Assembly: GCF_949628265.1 (NCBI RefSeq)
Contig: NC_088790.1
Coordinates: forward strand, 11,288,545-11,352,544
From: Cloeon dipterum
Taxonomy: Eukaryota > Arthropoda > Insecta > Ephemeroptera > Baetidae
Reading direction: 5' to 3'
DNA: 64,000 nt
The notes under the pieces were generated by a model. It had not been told where the DNA came from. It searched no databases and saw nothing but the letters and a program-made list of their open reading frames with translations. How positions within the stretch are numbered: position 1 is the first letter of the stretch; each line of letters opens with the position of its first letter. Shown piece by piece: positions 1 through 11,800 of this stretch. The position numbers and the translations under genes are program-made.

Positions 1-800
1 AACTCGTTGGATAATGCATGAATAAATAATTTCACCAAGCTAAAACATCGAATCCTAAGAGTTCTCTTGAAAGTGCCAATACTTTCATTTTGTGCTCACA
101 AAAATGGATTCTATATAAAGCAAATATTTAATTCATTCAATGCATATAACTTTAATCATTATACTGTCAATTATTTTAAATTATTATTAAATAATATTTA
201 CAAAGAATACCTTCCTCAAATATTAATTATATTTTAAATATTTGCAAACATTCAGTCCGATTCGGCATCAATCTTGTCCAGAAACAAAAATTTGCTCTTA
301 TTGCCATTCGGTGTTTTTTCCAAAAATTTAGCGGACACTGATAAAATATTGTTAATTTGCTAGGAAAACCAAAATCACATATTTGGCCAGCTACTTATAA
401 ATGGAAACAAACAAAATTATTCACGTCCCTTCACATTACGTACAAAGCAATCTTTCCTTGCCGGCTTTAGCCAGCATCTGTCCGCCCAGAAGAGAAAATC
501 AAGGAAAACTGACTGATCTGAAGAGGTTGGCTGCAAGCACCAGACCAAGCTTTGAAAATAAATGAGGAATGCACCACTTGAGTAAGAAAAAAATGCACAA
601 ATTTTGGGCCCTAAATCTCCAAGAGAATTGTTCCGCGTAGTTCCCCATTGTAACATTCTTCCAATCAATTGGTTGCGATGAAGAAATCATCCGCACGGTG
701 TAAAAGAGAACATGATCGTTGCAATAAGGAAATGGGTGTGACACTTAATTTTTCTGACTAACTACATGAAAAATTCTTCTGTGGACAGAGAAAGGGAGAG
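1..800. other. AT-rich flank and probable GOLGA7 3' UTR
   Basis: No coding exon could be supported here. The part next to 800 is probably the 3' UTR of the minus-strand GOLGA7-like gene that ends at 801. Open frames at 417-668 and 499-744 on the minus strand overlap in different frames, show no recognisable family and lack good splice context. The first 400 bases are very AT-rich. Confidence 0.5.
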
Positions 801-1564
801 TCATGACCTGTTTGTTGCTGTTGCTGGCTCATTTAGAATTGAAATCTCAATCTGTAAAGAAGAAATCCCTTATCAAGATCATGAATATAAAAATACAGCC
901 AACTTACAACTCTGAGCCCTCTTTCCGAGGGATCGGTGACGAGTAGACCTCTAGGTACGTACACCCTTTCATTCTGTTCCACGACAAATTTGGCAATCTT
1001 CTTCAGACACTGCAAATTCATCACGCTGGTTAGTTAATTGAATCTCTCGTATTGGAATTCAAACCTTTTCGTAATGGGTTTCAGTGCACATGTACATGAG
1101 GTAAGCTGTGAGACAAGCAAGGCATCCTTCGCAATAGGTTCCACAACCAGCTTTTTCCGCCTCGGAGTACATTGCGTTCATTTGGTTTACAGTATATTCA
1201 AAAGCATGTCTTTCGATCTGGAAAAACAGTTTTTTGGTGAAGAAATACAAGAGAGTCAAAGTAAACAAAAATAAATGTGTAAATTGAAATTAGGAAAACA
1301 AGCGGATATCATGTGCTCTAGTTTAAGCTCAACGCAAATTTCCGCAGATTTTCACACACCTTATCTTCTAGTTCAGGAGGGAACCAAGTATTAAACTTGA
1401 CCAGTGTGCCGTCGCTGTAGTCCCTCTGAATAAAAACCTTCATGCAGCCTTGGTTAGTTGTGGTCCGCTGCTGTTGCTGCTGCTGCTGGTTTTGCTCATT
1501 GCTGTGATTCTGATGACCCAAAATTTTAATAAAAGCATTTTTTCGCATGTACAAGACTCACCAT
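801..1564 (-). CDS. GOLGA7: Golgin subfamily A member 7 (Erf4-family palmitoyltransferase partner)
   Basis: Small acylated Golgi protein that by family knowledge partners DHHC9-type palmitoyltransferases, as yeast Erf4 partners Erf2. Coding exons, in transcript order on the minus strand, are 1564-1562, 1509-1360, 1217-1065, 1009-908 and 851-801. This gives 152 residues against about 137 in human. Every junction is GT-AG and keeps phase. The product has a Gln-rich N terminus, then [43 protein letters not shown] and [14 protein letters not shown]. All of these match the human protein nearly in register. Cys83 and Cys86 in the CLAC motif correspond to the palmitoylated pair of the family. The start is inferred: an ATG is followed directly by GTGAGT, so exon 1 carries only the start codon. 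It lies head to head with GIGYF. The body is secure; the start is less so. Confidence 0.9.
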
Positions 1565-2821
1565 TGTGTGGGCGTGATTGTCAAAAGGCTGGGTGAAAAC
1601 TCATAGCCGGCGAAAGTATGAAAATTTTAGCCTAAAACCTTTTATTTACGTCAGCCGATTCGCTTTTCGAGATCGTGATGATTGGATTCGGGGACACGCC
1701 CCTCGTTATTTAACTTGATGCAGTACCAATTCGCTCCGCTAGGGGGACACGATCCTAAATCCAGGCAAATTTTCGTCAAATTTACGAAATCCAACACTGA
1801 ATTTTTTCCAAACACCCTGGAAAATCAGTTCGATAAGAAGCGCTTTTATTTTTCCTTTCCAGTGGAAGTAATCATATAACTATAAAATTTCGGCAAATTT
1901 CCAGCAACTCGCTCGCTCACGTTCCCCATAAGATTCAGATTTCAGATTCTTTTCATACTGATTCACACGCAGATCGCGCGTGCAGTCGAAGTCAACTAAA
2001 AGACAGCCCTCCGATTGGTCGACTTGAGCAAAGGTAGCTCTAGATTGGTCGCGTCAAAAATTCCTCAGATCGCTTTTCTCGCGGATCACGGGTGAGAGCA
2101 GATCGCGTACGCGAGTTTTTGGAACAGGCTTTCATGCTTGCACAGCAGGTTGCGTAGTAGCGTAGAAGTTGGTCCTCGCACATGCGCTCTAGCGCCGATT
2201 AAGTCGTCAGCATTCAATTGCGGCCATATTGCTGTGTGGTTTGTCCTTATTCAACTAAACGTTCTGCTTACGAGGTAATTTCCGTGCGTTGCACCGCGAC
2301 AACATTTTCCCAAAACGGTTTGGTCAGACACACGAAATCACTTGCTTCGAATCGGTGCCAATAAAGGGCACCTTTATTTCAAATGAGGCCGTCAAGGGCC
2401 GATCGAAAAGGAGCCTGGACGTGCAAGAATAATACGTATTTACTTGCGGCGGAAAGGATGGCCCTGTGTGCCAGAACATATTGTTCCGTGCCTTTTCCCC
2501 TCAGATTCCCTTACACCTGGGCAGGCTCTTTGTCCACCGGGTCCGACGACCTTCGGAAGGCTTTCGAGCACATTCCTGGTGCGACCCTCGCGAGTCAGGA
2601 CTTGTTTTCTCAGAATGCACGATCCTGCGGTATGGAACAAAGCTCCCCTATGCTCTGCCCGCACGTAGCAGTGCTTCACCTATGTAAACAAGCCAAGGAA
2701 AAATGTTGGAATCATTAGAAATGTAGTATATTAAATTTGTTCTACATTGTTGGTCATCGTCCTTCTCACAAATAAGCTTTCTTATTTTTTCAGTGGCATT
2801 TCTGGTGTCATCCCGTTAATC
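1565..2821. promoter_or_regulatory. Divergent promoter of GOLGA7 and GIGYF, with GIGYF 5' UTR exons
   Basis: The gap between the two divergent start codons is only about 1.26 kb. Two ATTGG (inverted CCAAT) boxes lie at 2014-2018 and 2044-2048 in a CpG-containing stretch at about 1980-2150. A likely noncoding GIGYF exon ends at 2274 before GTAATT. The next acceptor, TTTTTTCAG, ends at 2793, so the start-codon exon begins at 2794. No TATA box is convincing. The two transcription starts are not defined by sequence alone. Confidence 0.55.
2383..2718. other. GC-rich intronic island with overlapping open frames, unidentified
   Basis: Inside the first GIGYF intron, a GC-rich stretch has open frames on both strands and in three plus frames. 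No product is recognised. It stands out from the AT-rich flanks and may be a decayed repeat fragment or part of the promoter region. I do not claim that it is translated. Confidence 0.3.
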
Positions 2822-5800
2822 ATGACCGACTCACTTAAGTTTGGTCCAGAGTGGTGAGTGGCTATTTTTTAAATTTATTTTTTAATCTATCTGATTGGTC
2901 GGTTGAATTTAAATTTAAATGTTTTTGTAGGCTCCGAAACTTAACGCAACCTTCTGACAGCTCCGGAGGGTTAGGTGGTGGTCCCACAAGCACAGCGCAT
3001 CGGTACCAGCTAGCAGAATATCGTTACGGCAGGGAGGAGATGCTTGCCATATTCGGCAGCAAAAAACCCAGTGTACCAGATTGGCAGGACATCTTCCCAA
3101 TGCTCTTTCTAGATAAGCCGCTGCCACCCTTGGCGCTCACTCAAATGACAGAAGAGGAAACTGTGAGATGAACATGTCCTTGAATAAAAGTCTGAATTTC
3201 TAGAACCTTTTGCAGAGGATGTGGCAGCGGGGCATAAACAGTGAGGTGGTGGTGCGGAGCACTGGATATGGCAGGGGTTCAGGACCCATACCCATAGGGG
3301 GCCGAGGTTTGCCTTTGGTAGGTGGATCTCTTCCGAGCTGCATTTGCAACAGTCTCATAGTTGATTTTATGAATATAGCATGGATGAATTTCAGTTTGCC
3401 TACAATTTTCCTGATATTACTCTCTATAACTAATAGCAGTTTATCACATATGATTGAAATTATAATTCAGAGAAGTAGTTTTAATTTATTTGATTAGATA
3501 TATAGATGGTTTCTATTAAAATTTGATTAATTAAGCGGTATGAAATTTTAAAAATTCAGTGGTATAAATATTTTTTCGTGGAAATAATTTCTAGGGGCAT
3601 GAACTTTAAAAAATGTATGTATTTTATCGGAGAGACAAAAACTGTCTCTGGAGAAACAAATGAAAAATTAAATTGAGATTTTGAATAAAATATTCTCTTA
3701 ATAGTATCATAAAAGTGGTTAGTTTAGTGACTCGAATTGCTCAAATTGCTCAACGGGCTGGGAGGCGCACCGGCGCCGACTCGCTACTTGCTGGTTTGCA
3801 CCTTTCCAGCATGCGTGATTTGGCTTCACGGGACAAATGTCTAGCGTTTCAATGCAGTCCTCGGTGCGGAGGCAAGTGGCCCTTCAGTGGTCTGGGTCCC
3901 TGTGCGGCCTGGTGCGCCCATGTTATCCGTTCGCGGTGTTATTGGGACCCGGGTTTCAGCATTCGTGCTAGTGCAGTGCGCGCCCTTCCCGGTCCTCCGG
4001 TCCTCGGACAGGGATAAAAAGAGCAAAAAAAAAAAAAAAAATAAAAGTCGTCTTTGATCGCAAAATATAGTTCCTTGCCAGGAATAATAACTTGAGAAAA
4101 GCGACCACAATAAAAAACATCACCGCGTGGGAGATGATTCAGATCCCAATCTCAAGCAGTCCTTTATGCTCTTAAGTTGTGCAAGCTTGCTTGCCTAATG
4201 TCTAGTAATATTGCGCAACATGTTTCATGGTAATTTAAAAAGAATTTGTAATCTCCCCTGTTGCGTAATAAGGTGTTTCCTGAATCCCGCTTTGATTTGT
4301 AGTAAATCGGGTCTAAAACACTCACTCTATTCCCTGAAATGGCTTTGCAGCAAAATTCTTCCAATTATGGACCTGGGGTCGGACGAGGCAGGGCTCGATT
4401 CAGTAACGGCAGGGGCCGTTTTGAAGAAGACACTCCTCGGGAACCAGGAGGTAGTGGATTTCCAGTCAACAACTACGCGTCAAGAGGCCGCTTTGATAGA
4501 TCTGTCGTGAGTTCGCTCCACTGAAGTAACTTTTATTTGGTCTAACGAGCGCGTGTGCAGAGCGGGCCAGAGAGGACCTGGACTGAGAAAGCCGAAAACG
4601 GGGCTGAATGGAGTGGAGGCTCGGTCAGCCCACGTCGCGAGTTGAAACCTTTCTTTGGCAAACCGCCAATTGACAACTGGAGGAACAACAGCATTGATGG
4701 GGAGGAGGGAACCCAGGGGAGAAGGCCAAGTGGAGGCACTGGAATTAAGTGGAGTAAGCGCACAATTTTAAATTATTTAATAATTGAAACATTCTTTTTT
4801 TGGCTTGTCACTGGTTATGGAAGATTTTCTACCAATATTTTTTTCGCGCTAGGAATTGCAAGAATCTCATGTGTTTTTTTATTGAATAGCGAAAATTGCT
4901 GTTTTTTGTCCTAAATTGGGACTTATAAATATTTTTTTTTAATTTTGACTTGGATTGTTTCTCCCATAAAACCAAAATCAGTTAATTACTCACAAATTGA
5001 ATAATTTGGTAAAAATAACATTTTGTGCCTAAGATGATGGTTAAAATCAAAGAAATATTTTAACCCCTATTCATTTAATATTTAAAAATCACCTTGGTGG
5101 GCCGTTAGCAGCACTGGTAGAGAATCTGAAGTTTGAACACCATGGTAAGGCTGATATTATCTGAATCGATCGCATAATGTGTTCATATTTCCATTAATAT
5201 TTTTTTATTCGTCAAGCAATTTTAAGTGATAATAAATCGAGATAAGTTTATTGTGCCAGCGCCAAGTAAATATTTGAAATGGAATGGATCAAATTTAGGA
5301 ACAAATTCAGAAATAAACTCACCACGTGTCTGCTGGAATCTTTGACAACCTGAGACTGAAAAACTAGTTTAAGTTTACGCAGCATTTTTAGTTGGGCTCT
5401 TGAATAATGTTTCTAGACCGACCAAGCAGCTGGCGCAACGAATCTGGTGGCAAAGACAGGGAGTCTGACTGGCACGGAGAAGGCGAGCACGGCAAAGATC
5501 TTGGCTTCAAGTACAGTGACGCACAAGAGAATGATAAAGTTGATAAACGGTAAATTTGTAAGAATATAATGAGGTTGTGAGCTGACCGTTTGGACTACAG
5601 AATCGATCCCAACTTCAAGTTTCTGGATGCTATCAAAGAAACAAAAGAAATGCAGCGGCGAAGAGAGCTACTGGTAAAAGAGCTTGATGAGCTGGACAAG
5701 AAAGTGAAATTCTAGTAGGTGTTTGACTCGTAATACCCGACTCATTTTTTATTTCTGGTTGAAACCCTAGTGAAGAGCAGGAAAATTCGGGTTCCTGCCC

Positions 5801-8800
5801 TGTTATTGATTACGCAGAATGCTTTACCCGAAAACATACGATCCAGAGTGAGATCAAAAAGAGCGTTGAACTGGAGCAGGCACTCATTGACAAGATTAGG
5901 CACCACTTGGCTGTTAATCCTAAGGATGGAGAAATGGGCGACTCTGGGCTGAGAAGACACCATGACTCTGATCTCCCAGAGTGGTATTATGCTGTCCATT
6001 TTAATTGGTTTTTGTTATTTTCACAAAACGGCGTGTTCCAAATCCAAAATTCAGGATTTCGGGTTTGAATCATGAGTGTTCTTATTTGAAAGAACAATGT
6101 ATTGACACTATGGACGACATAAAAGCTCTGTTCTTTTAAACTAGAATACTTTAGATTCAAACTATAACCCTGCATTTTTAATCTAATATAATTTTTAATT
6201 TTCTCTTTTCACTTTAAATTACCTGCCTTGGTAGTAAAAATTCATCTTAATCAGAAATTGCTAAGAAATATGATTTGCTACCTCTTTATAATTCCATTAT
6301 TTTTTTCCTAAAATTGTTATATTATCATTATCAGATGATACTCGGTAAGTAACAAAGAATAAATTACAGGGCCACCATGAATGCAGCAGACGAGGGTGGT
6401 TCTTTTGATGACAGTGGTGCCTACCATGGTGGAGTTTTCTACTGTGAAGATGGTCCGGAGAGGGAAAGCCCTTCGCAGACCAGCAAACACAGTTCCGAGT
6501 TGAGCCCAGAGCGGGCGAATGAGGGCCACAAAAACTTAAGAAACAAGGAGGGGGATAGAAGAGAAGAACCAAAGCTGCCGAAGCAAGTTTCGCACGTGAA
6601 GCCTCTGATACCTCAGTTTGAGCAGGAGCAGAGCAGCTTCAAGAAACATGAGAGCGTCAAAGAGCAGCAGCAGTCAGTGAATATTCTGCCCCTGATCATG
6701 GGTGAGAAGTCGATCAGCAATGAAAAGTGGCCTGAGAAAATGGTCGACGACGTGATCAAGGACGAGGTAGTGAAAATCGCCGAGGAAGTGATTCAGCCGC
6801 CCGCCAAGGAGGAGTTCTGGTTCTATTTGGACCCGCAAGGCTTTGAGCAGGGCAAGTTCTCGACCGAGCAAATGCTTGCTTGGACCAAAAGTGGCTTTTT
6901 CCCGCACAACCTGCAGGTGCGAAGAGACAGTGATAATTTCTTCTCGGACATTTGTCGATTTTCTGCCATTTGGGAGCAAGCCAGTCCCGTGCCTGACCCT
7001 GTTCACACTGAGGTAAACTCAGCTTTTAGCTTAAATAAGGGTGCTTCATAATTCAATTGCAGATTCCTTTGATACCTAATGCCTTGAAAAGTGGAAGTCC
7101 AACAAATAATAGTTCTGGCAAAGTGTTTGATAGCGTTCGCGTAGCTCAAGCAGAAATTGCTATGAGACAGTATGAAGAAGCTGAGAGGTAAATTCTTGCA
7201 ATATGTTTATATTTTTGCAACTTTACATTATACGATCTCCTTGGCAGGATTAAACTTGATAGACTTGCTTTCGAGTCTGATGAAGGATATTTGTCACCTG
7301 AGGAGAGTTTTGAGACCAAAAACTATGAAAAGCAAATGATCTGGAACGAATTAAAGAAGGAGAAAGAGCGTAGGGATATGCACAACAGAATGGGTGGAAC
7401 ATTTGCAAATTACGTGCCACTTGATTCATCCTCAGCACCCAGCCTCAAACCGACCTCAGCGTGGATCTCCCAGTGGTAAGTATTTATTAATTTTGTCCAA
7501 GCTGGATAATTTTGAATTTAGTTTCCGTTATAAGGCAACTCTTAATGCTATGTGATATTTCATGTAGATCTAATTCTTAATTGATGCAAAGTGCTCCAGT
7601 TCAATAATTTCACATAAGTATTTAATCAAACAATGGATTCTATAAGTTTCCTTTTAAGTTTTAAAATAAGCTTTTAAAAATATTTTATGATGCTCATTTA
7701 AATAAAGTTGTGTGCAAGGTTTCAATGCTATTAAAGATAACCTACTCTGAATTTATTAGTCTTAAACAATAAATTGACCAATTAAGGCCTTATTAATTTG
7801 GAAAAATATTTTTTACAGGATGCAGAAGCAGTATGCCAAATTACTTAATGGCAAGAAACGCTTCCTGCCTGAGGAGCGGGAACTGCTTATCCTGTGCAAA
7901 CTGCACGAGAAGAAACTAGAACTAGACAACAAAGAGAAAATGGTGCGCGTGATGCCAAATCTGGCTCCTGGTGACTCATGGCACCTGCCTCCTGTGCCCA
8001 GTGTGCCCGAATCTGTCTGGGGCTCGGAACCAGCTGCCGCTCCTTCCCCCTCCAGACTGGTTGACTCCCTCTGGGGTGACTTGGAACCCATTCCAATGCC
8101 CCAATCTGTGCCTACGTCATTATGGAGCATGTCAAGCCCAAATGGATTACCTCAGGTTAGCAGCCAGATTGTTATACTCAAGTCAATATTCAGGTTAAAG
8201 AAAATTATTTTAATTAAATTTTTCTGCTCTTGGTTATATTATGGACTGGGAACTTTTTTGTGAAACTTAAAGGTTTAGACTCATTAGACGATTTTTGCAG
8301 TTCCAGATGATTTTGAGTAAACTTTCAATCGCTTGAAATTGCAAGATTCATGTATATTTTATACTTTCGCTACGGTTGGAATTTCAGTAAAAATTGGCGA
8401 CTGTCTTTTTTCTTTTCACTGTTAATGAAAATGCTGCCAAATCAGGCATTAAATGGCGTATCTATTGATGTTTACTCTGTAAGGTAATAATTATGGAAAC
8501 AATTTTTTTAACATTTGATCAAACCTCTATGACTTTGGTTAGTTCTGTTGAGTGTTATTTTTATCAACTCTAATGGGTAAATACATCTCTTGGGTTTTAC
8601 TCATTAATATTTCATTTTCTATATTGAAAAATTCACATTTATCCAGACAAATAGATACACCTGCTAAATCAAATATGCACATTCAATCATTCATCATTCA
8701 TTGAAAGTACAACTACTTTAAAACCGCAGGCGAGGCACCAGTTCACTGGTCAATTCGACAAAGTCGAGGCAGATGCGCTGGAGCTGGAGAAGCTGGCGGC

Positions 8801-11800
8801 CGAGGCTACAAGTCGGCGCGAGAGTCACAGGCGTGAAGAAAACCTGCGCATACAGAAGGAGCTGGAAGCGGCAAAGAAGGCCATAGAACTGAAGAGGCTG
8901 GAGGAGGAGAAGCGATTGCAGGAGGAGGCTGAGAAGCAGAGGCAGGAACTTATGATCGCTAGACAAATGGAAATTGAGCTAGAGAAGGAAAGACTGCGGC
9001 TGGAACAGGTGAAACAAAGATAAGTAATGAAGGTCGTTCATGCTATTAGTTAATTTTTACAGGAAATCCAAAAGAAGAAATTAGAAGAGGAGGCAGCAGC
9101 CGCTGCAGCTGCTGCTGCAGCAGCGATGCGACAAAAAATGGAGTTGGAGAAAAAGCTAGCTGAGGAGGAAGAAAAGAGGAGAGAAACGGAGGAAAAAGAG
9201 AAGAAAAAAGCCAAGAAGTAAGTTGAGAGGGAAGGTTTCTAGTTTCTAGATAGTTTCCTTTGACAATTCCATATTTGAAACTTAAATTAAGTAAAACAAA
9301 GACGCTAAAAACTCAGTAATTCTTGCTGTTGTACAAATTTTCGGTGCATAGATGATTTCTGCGCCAAAAATAGTTATTATTAATATTAGAGTATTTTTTA
9401 AGAAATATGGAAAGTTAAAATCTCAAGATGGAGTGGAATATTTTCCCAAGATTTTACAGCCAGGAATATGAAACATAATTTGAAAAAAAAAATTATTGGA
9501 ATCAAGAGAGAAAGAGAGACAACAAAATTTATCCAGAACTCTTAATAGTCTCTCTCGTTTCCAAATAATTTTTCGAATTATATTGAATTTGGAATAAGTG
9601 AATGGCTCTACTCTGCGTGGAAAATTAACTCTCTATGATTAGCTAACAGTGAAAATCTATGAGGAAAATTAAACAGCAAGTTCTTGTACTGATACAGCTG
9701 TTTTGGCTCCGCAGACCTCATTAGCAGTAATACATCCAAAACTTAATTCATCAGCTGGAAAGTATTTAACAATCAGCGATCGTCAGAAATGTCTGGCTTT
9801 ATTTTGCACTGAAAAATATATTAACCATCATTAGCGTAAAACCTATAGTGGCTCTATAATGTTATTTAGTTCTTCATTTATTCTAAATGACAATGATTTT
9901 GAATCTCGGGGATTTGTTTATTTTGCTAATTTTGTTAAGGCATTCTCGGGAGTGTCAAAGCAATGGGAGATATTTGAGCAGTTCGGAGATCTAATACTGG
10001 CCACCCAATGTCATAGATGGCAAAAATTGGTTAGTGTAGTGACTCGATGAAATGCTCAAATTGCTCAACGGGCTGGGAGGCGCACCGGCGCCGACTCGCT
10101 ACTTGCTGGTTTGCACTTTTGCAGCATGCGTGATTTGGCTTCACGGGACGAATGTCTAGCGTTTCAATGCAGTCCTTGGTGCGGAGGCATGTGGCCCTTC
10201 AGTGGGCTGGGTCCCTGTGCGGCCTGGTGCGCCCATGTTAACCGTTCGCGGTGTTATTGGGACCCGGGCTTCAGCTTTCGTGCTAGTGCAGTGCGCGCCC
10301 TTCCCGGTCCTCGGACAGGGTAAAAAAGGGCAAAAAATATAAATTTATTATCAACGAAAAGAACTTGTCTTTTAGTGCTCTTCTAATTTAAAATCTAATC
10401 TCGTTGTTGAAGTGAGCCTTCTATTTCCAGAGCCCAGGAAGAAGCACTGAAAAAGCAGCAGCAGTTGGCAAGAAAGAAAGAGCTGGAAATGCAGAGCGTG
10501 CAGCAGGTGGAGGCGCAGCAGCGGCAGGAGCAGTTGCGGAAACAGAAGGAGCTGCAACTTAAGCAGCAGCAGGAACAGGAGTTGCAGCGGCAGCTGGAGA
10601 TTCAGCGGCAGCAGGAGATGCGCAAGCACCTTGAACTGCAGCAGGAGCAGCAGCGCAAGAAGCTGGCCGAGGCGAAGGCGGCGAGCGCCAAGGCGAGCAA
10701 GGTTGCGCCGTGGATGCAGCAGGCGGCCGGCATCAAGAACTCGGTCACCAGCCTAGCGGAGATCCAGAAGCTGCAGAAGGAGGAGACGCAGAAGGAGATG
10801 GCTGCTGTTCAGGAGCAACGCTCCAAACTGCAGCAACAGCAGCAGCAGAGTTTGTTTGCCGAGGAGCACATGCGCCCTTGGGACGGTGCCAACCAGAAGA
10901 TAGCTCAATCCATGCTCAACTTGCAGCAAATCCAGGAGGAGCAGGTTAGTGTGGAGTTAATTTTTTTAAACTAAAAATTAATGAGTCGCCTAACTCTGCG
11001 TGGAAATTAATTTAGGATGGTTAGCTTTTAGTTAAATTTTGAAAGGAGAAATAAATACCATGCTCTCGTTCTGTATAGCAGCTGTTTTAGAACCTAACCT
11101 TTGAATGTCATCTTGCTATACTTTAATTTTTAGACGAAATGTTTTCTGGTATTCAAATTTCTGTGCAATGTTACTTGCATGTGGATACCTTCTTGATTGG
11201 GCCAATTCCATTAGGAACTATCCCCATTTAGGTGTAATGCAGGAAATCCTAGTGAATTGAAAGATGAGCTATCGATGATTCATTCCTGACAACTTTACCG
11301 CTGGTTTTGTTAGCTCTCAGTGTGTCTTAATGTTTACGCTTGCACTGCCAGCAAGACCTGTAGTTCTGTCAGTTCATATTGTTTCTAAGCGTTGGGATCA
11401 AAATATTTAGAACTCAACGTTTAAATTTAGGCACAAAGCACGATGCAATATTGACGTCACACATGAATCATTTTGGTTTTGGCGATTTGCCTTTGCTCTT
11501 CTCAGAATTTCATCTTGAAAGCTGACATTTCACAGGCTAATGCCATTTTTTCTTTTTCATTCGAGATGAAAGCAACTACTAATAAATCTGATTTCCGGCT
11601 TGGCAGTTGATAGTAAAATGTTCAATTTGCAGAAGAAAAGCCGTACAGAGCTGACTGTGGAGCGGCCACCGCCGGCTGTGCCTGCGCCCGTCGCCAACCC
11701 CATCAGCAACATGTGGAACTCCGCCTGGTCTCAAGCGCCGCCCCAGACTTCTGGCATCTGGGGCCAGAGCGTGACCTCTAAGGTCATCGCCAAGCCAGTC

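Noticed and set aside
3715..4017. A 100-residue open frame with a near-identical partner at 10111-10323
   Set aside because: It lies wholly inside the SINE-like repeat. The similarity is at DNA level, extends beyond the frame, and the frame is broken in the third copy.
4555..4914. Open frame running past the GIGYF exon at 4561-4753
   Set aside because: Only the first part is exon. After AAGTGGA|GTAAGC the frame runs into AT-rich intron, and family similarity resumes at 5417.
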